Of a stretch of DNA of 64,000 bases, positions 61,344 through 64,000 are shown piece after piece. Position 1 is the first letter of the stretch, and each line of letters opens with the position of its first letter. The DNA comes from Rubrivirga marina (GTDB lineage: Bacteria > Bacteroidota > Rhodothermia > Rhodothermales > Rubricoccaceae): positions 3,607,951 through 3,671,950 of the forward strand of contig NZ_MQWD01000001.1 of assembly GCF_002283365.1 (NCBI RefSeq), read 5' to 3'. The notes beneath the pieces are model-generated. The model did no database searches. It was given only the letters and a program-made list of their open reading frames with translations, and was not told the origin of the DNA. Position numbers and translations under genes: made by a program.

Positions 61344-63548
61344 CTACTCCGCCTCGGCGACGAGGCCGAGCACGTCGGCGCCGTAGCGCTCCCACTTGGC
61401 CGGGCCGACGCCAGAGACCGCCAGCATCTCGTCCTCCGAGGCCGGCCGCGACTGGGCGATCGCGCGGAGCGTCTTGTCGTTGAACACGACGTAGGGCGGG
61501 ACGCCGTTCTCGCGGGCGAGCTCGGCGCGCCACGCGCGGAGCGACTCGAACAGCACCTCGTCGTCGGCGTCCAGCTCCCCCGACGGCGCGACCGAGGCGG
61601 ACCGAGACGACGACCGGCTGGTCGACCCGAACGCCGGCACCTCGACGTCGATCGCGTCGCGGTGGTCGAGCGCGTGCTCGCCGAGCGGCGTCATTTCCAC
61701 GACCGGGTACTCGTCGCCGCCGATCCGCAGGAAACCCTTGAGCAGGAGGTCCTTGTAGATGCCGTCGACGGTCCCCTGCCCGAGCGTCCCCAGCTTGCCG
61801 TAGTAGGGGTGGCTCTCGTACTTGTCCATCCCCTTCGCCTTCGAGCCGGCCAGGATCTTCGCCAGCGTCAGCCGGCCGACGGGCCACCGCAGCTTGCGGA
61901 CGGCGTCGAGCAGGCCGAGCGCGATGCGGGACGCCATCGGGAGTTCGTCCCAGTCCGGGATCTCGCCCGGGGTGCGGTTCTGCAGCTTCGCCCGCTGGCG
62001 GCACGCGTCGCAGCAGTCCTCCGGCGACACGAGCGTCTCGGCGTCGTCGCCGAAGTGGTCGAGGATCGTCCGCCGCCGGCACTCCGAGGTCTGCGCGTAG
62101 CGGACGATCCCCATGAGGCTCTGGAGCTGGTCGTCGCGGTGCTTGTCGACCGACTGAAGCGCGCGCTTGACGTCGCGGTCGTTCCAGGTCTTGGGCTCCC
62201 AGCGAGCCGGGCCGGCGCGGTGGTCGCGTTCCTCGAGCGCGCCGGCGTGCGTGAGGCGGCGGAGCACGTTGGGGAGCTTCGAGGCGTGGACCCCGGTCGC
62301 CTCGGCGGTCTCGAGGAGGAAGTCGGCGTCCGAGACGCCCGGCTGGTTCCAGTCGAACGCGTCGCCGAGCGCGGCGGCCTGCTCGTCGAGGCTCGCCGAC
62401 TGCCGCTTGATGTGGTTCCAGACGCGGCGGAGGTCGTCGGGGCTCGGCGCGCCCTGCTCGATGAACCACTCCTTGAGTTGGCGGTCCTGCGGCGCGTACA
62501 GGAGGAGAGCCACGGCGGGGCGCCCGTCGCGGCCCGCGCGTCCGGCTTCCTGGTAGTAGCTCTCCAGTGTCGAGGGGATCGACCAGTGGGCCACGAACCG
62601 GACGTCGCCGCGGTCGACGCCCATCCCGAACGCGTTCGTGGCGACGACCGTCTGGAGCCTCCCGCTCACGAACTGCTCCTGGACGTGGGCCCGCTCGGCG
62701 TCGGGCAGGCCGGCGTGGTAGGCCTCGCACGGCCGGCCGGCCTCCTCCCGGACGAACCGGGCGAGCGCCTCGCAGTCCTTCCGCGTGGCGACGTAGATCA
62801 GCCCGGCGTGGCCCTCGTGGTCGTGGAGGAACCGGCGGAGGACCTGCCGCTTCTGATCGGCCGTCGCCGTGGCCTTGACCTCAAACCGGAGGTTGGGCCG
62901 GTTGAAGCCCGTCACGAGGCGGGCCGGGTCGCGGAGGTCGAGCTGCGCGGCGATGTCGCCCTGGACGCGCGGCGTTGCCGTCGCCGTGAGCGCCACGCAG
63001 GGCGGGTCGCCCATCCCCTTCCGCGCCGACGCGATGGCGAGGTAATCGGGCCGGAAGTCGTGGCCCCACTGGCTCACGCAGTGGGCCTCGTCGACGGCGA
63101 GGAGGGCGACGTTCGTCTCCTTGAGCGTCCGCTGGAAGCTCTTGAGGCGGATCCGCTCGGGCGCGGCGTAGACGAGGCGGAGCCGGCCGGCCCTCAGATC
63201 CGCCAGCACCTCGCGCCGCTCGGTCTGGGTCTGCGACGAGTTGACGTAGGCCGCCGCGATGCCGCGGGCCCGGAGCGCGTCGACCTGGTCCTTCATCAGC
63301 GCGATGAGCGGCGAGACCACGACGGTCACGCCCTCGGGCTTGAGGAGCGCCGCGAGCTGGTAGACGAGGCTCTTGCCGGCCCCCGTCGGCATCACCACGA
63401 GCGCGTCGCGGCCCTCGATCACGGGACGGATGGCGTCCTCCTGGCCGGGCCGCAGGCCCTCGAACCCGAAGTGCTCGCGGAGCGCGGCGCGGAGGGCGTC
63501 GGAGGCGACGGTCGGGGCGGTCACGGTCGGGGCGGGAGGCACGGGCAC
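61344..63548 (-). CDS. recQ: ATP-dependent DNA helicase RecQ
   Basis: A 734-residue 3'-5' helicase for recombination and fork repair. The helicase core has GLRPGQEDAI, Walker A MPTGAGKSL, DEAH in AVDEAHCVSQWGHDFRP and the motif VI region YYQEAGRAGRDGRPA. The zinc-binding/RQC region shows the Cys-rich CRRRTILDHFG ... CCDACRQ. A C-terminal HRDC domain (LFESLRAWRAELARENGVPPYVVFNDKTLRAIA) completes the standard layout. GTG 63548 (VPVPPAPTV) is a tentative start; a TTG at 63593 is also in frame. Longer than E. coli RecQ (about 610) by the segment between RQC and HRDC. Confidence 0.93.
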   Translation of the reverse strand: MPVPPAPTVTAPTVASDALRAALREHFGFEGLRPGQEDAIRPVIEGRDALVVMPTGAGKSLVYQLAALLKPEGVTVVVSPLIALMKDQVDALRARGIAAAYVNSSQTQTERREVLADLRAGRLRLVYAAPERIRLKSFQRTLKETNVALLAVDEAHCVSQWGHDFRPDYLAIASARKGMGDPPCVALTATATPRVQGDIAAQLDLRDPARLVTGFNRPNLRFEVKATATADQKRQVLRRFLHDHEGHAGLIYVATRKDCEALARFVREEAGRPCEAYHAGLPDAERAHVQEQFVSGRLQTVVATNAFGMGVDRGDVRFVAHWSIPSTLESYYQEAGRAGRDGRPAVALLLYAPQDRQLKEWFIEQGAPSPDDLRRVWNHIKRQSASLDEQAAALGDAFDWNQPGVSDADFLLETAEATGVHASKLPNVLRRLTHAGALEERDHRAGPARWEPKTWNDRDVKRALQSVDKHRDDQLQSLMGIVRYAQTSECRRRTILDHFGDDAETLVSPEDCCDACRQRAKLQNRTPGEIPDWDELPMASRIALGLLDAVRKLRWPVGRLTLAKILAGSKAKGMDKYESHPYYGKLGTLGQGTVDGIYKDLLLKGFLRIGGDEYPVVEMTPLGEHALDHRDAIDVEVPAFGSTSRSSSRSASVAPSGELDADDEVLFESLRAWRAELARENGVPPYVVFNDKTLRAIAQSRPASEDEMLAVSGVGPAKWERYGADVLGLVAEAE

Positions 63549-63671
63549 AGGGTACGAACGGGCCCGGAACCGGATCGGCCGAGCCCCGACCAAGAAGCGC
63601 GCGGCCCCTGACAGATCGCCTGTCAGCCCGCCGCCTTCACCGAATCGTCCCGCCGGGCCCGCCTCGGCGCG

Positions 63672-64000
63672 CTAGTCGAGAAAGCGGACCGTCACGCGCA
63701 CGTCGAAGTCGGCGATCGCGTCGCCGTCGAGGTCGAACCCGTCGAGGCGGACCACGTCGGCCTGGTCGTCGACGATGGCCGGGGCGATGTCGCGGAGCGT
63801 GAACACCTCCGACTCGGCCATCGGGTCGTCGCCGGTGGTCGGGTCGTAGTCGAAGAGCGCGACGTAGAGCGGGTCGTCGAGGTCCCGGACGATGTAGCCG
63901 GGGTCGACCTCCCAGATCAGCGGGAAGTCGGCGACCTCGACGTTCTCGTACCACGCGCTGCTGGACGACGGCGCGGACACGATGTCCCCGTCGTCGCGCG
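63672..64000 (-). CDS. C-terminal part of a C2-like domain protein
   Basis: The gene enters from the right edge; the last 108 residues are visible and no sure start is seen (a GTG at 63980 is in frame, but the frame stays open to the edge as DDGDIVSAP). The segment AWYENVEVADFPLIWEV ... PLYVALFDYDPTTGDDPMAESEVFTLRDI has the alternation and acidic loops of a C2-like beta-sandwich, where Asp residues bind calcium. Family assignment is tentative and the upstream domains are unknown. Confidence 0.5.
   Translation of the reverse strand, partial: RDDGDIVSAPSSSSAWYENVEVADFPLIWEVDPGYIVRDLDDPLYVALFDYDPTTGDDPMAESEVFTLRDIAPAIVDDQADVVRLDGFDLDGDAIADFDVRVTVRFLD

Overview
The window is gene-dense, very GC-rich bacterial chromosome with about 54 protein genes on both strands. 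I recognise no rRNA, tRNA, CRISPR array or complete insertion sequence. The likely source is a marine Rhodothermota/Bacteroidota-type bacterium, close to Rubrivirga/Rubricoccus. That is an inference from three things: three secreted proteins ending in type IX secretion (Por) sorting domains, a carotenoid cluster of the kind that makes acyl-glycosylated carotenoids, and strong NTC/GTC-rich codon usage. No marker gene proves it.

Layout. 1-8970 is housekeeping: partial DinB protein, GNAT acetyltransferase, ABC ATPase, sucC divergent from an LptF/G permease, an alpha-oxoamine synthase, DUF3467 protein, cystathionine beta-synthase divergent from yqgE, and a second GNAT enzyme. 8979-13004 is a minus-strand run: cysteine desulfurase, PAS histidine kinase, LuxR-type regulator, CheY-like regulator. 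13137-26273 carries a FadE-like acyl-CoA dehydrogenase, an SDR enzyme, a lipoprotein amidase, a HerA-like ATPase, small stress/envelope proteins, a beta-propeller secreted protein and an AbgT transporter. 26421-33173 is a regulatory/secretion block: ECF sigma factor plus Ser/Thr kinase with a helical repeat tail, divergent REC-AraC regulator, and an RCC1/cohesin/dockerin secreted protein.

33174-35346 is the most unusual stretch. Two foreign-looking genes (a secreted beta-trefoil protein with three CxxC motifs and a SLATT-domain membrane protein) sit between repeated copies of the 3' end of the neighbouring thiolase gene fadA, each copy accompanied by a terminator-like palindrome. The arrangement resembles a cassette array built at the end of fadA.

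35347-43295 is a beta-oxidation block on the minus strand (tetR, acyl-CoA ligase, acyl-CoA dehydrogenase, fadB/fadN type, fadA). Its dehydrogenase and the distant FadE gene share a palindromic operator-like site. 43442-49454 holds peptidase T, small proteins, a penicillin acylase and a secreted CE15-type esterase. 49722-52402 is an accessory patch with a frameshifted cupin gene, an NTF2-like protein, an AT-rich metallo-beta-lactamase-fold gene and a decayed ORF. 52547-56789 has glycosyltransferase, membrane, RDD and WbqC genes and a long hairpin element. 56872-61268 is a tightly coupled carotenoid cluster (CruF-like, phytoene synthase, acyltransferase, hypothetical, glycosyltransferase). The window ends with recQ and a partial C2-like protein.

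A dispersed palindrome with the core GCCTCGGCGCCGAGGC recurs about a dozen times, mostly just after stop codons, once as a 50-bp perfect palindrome between divergent genes, and once inside the penicillin acylase gene.
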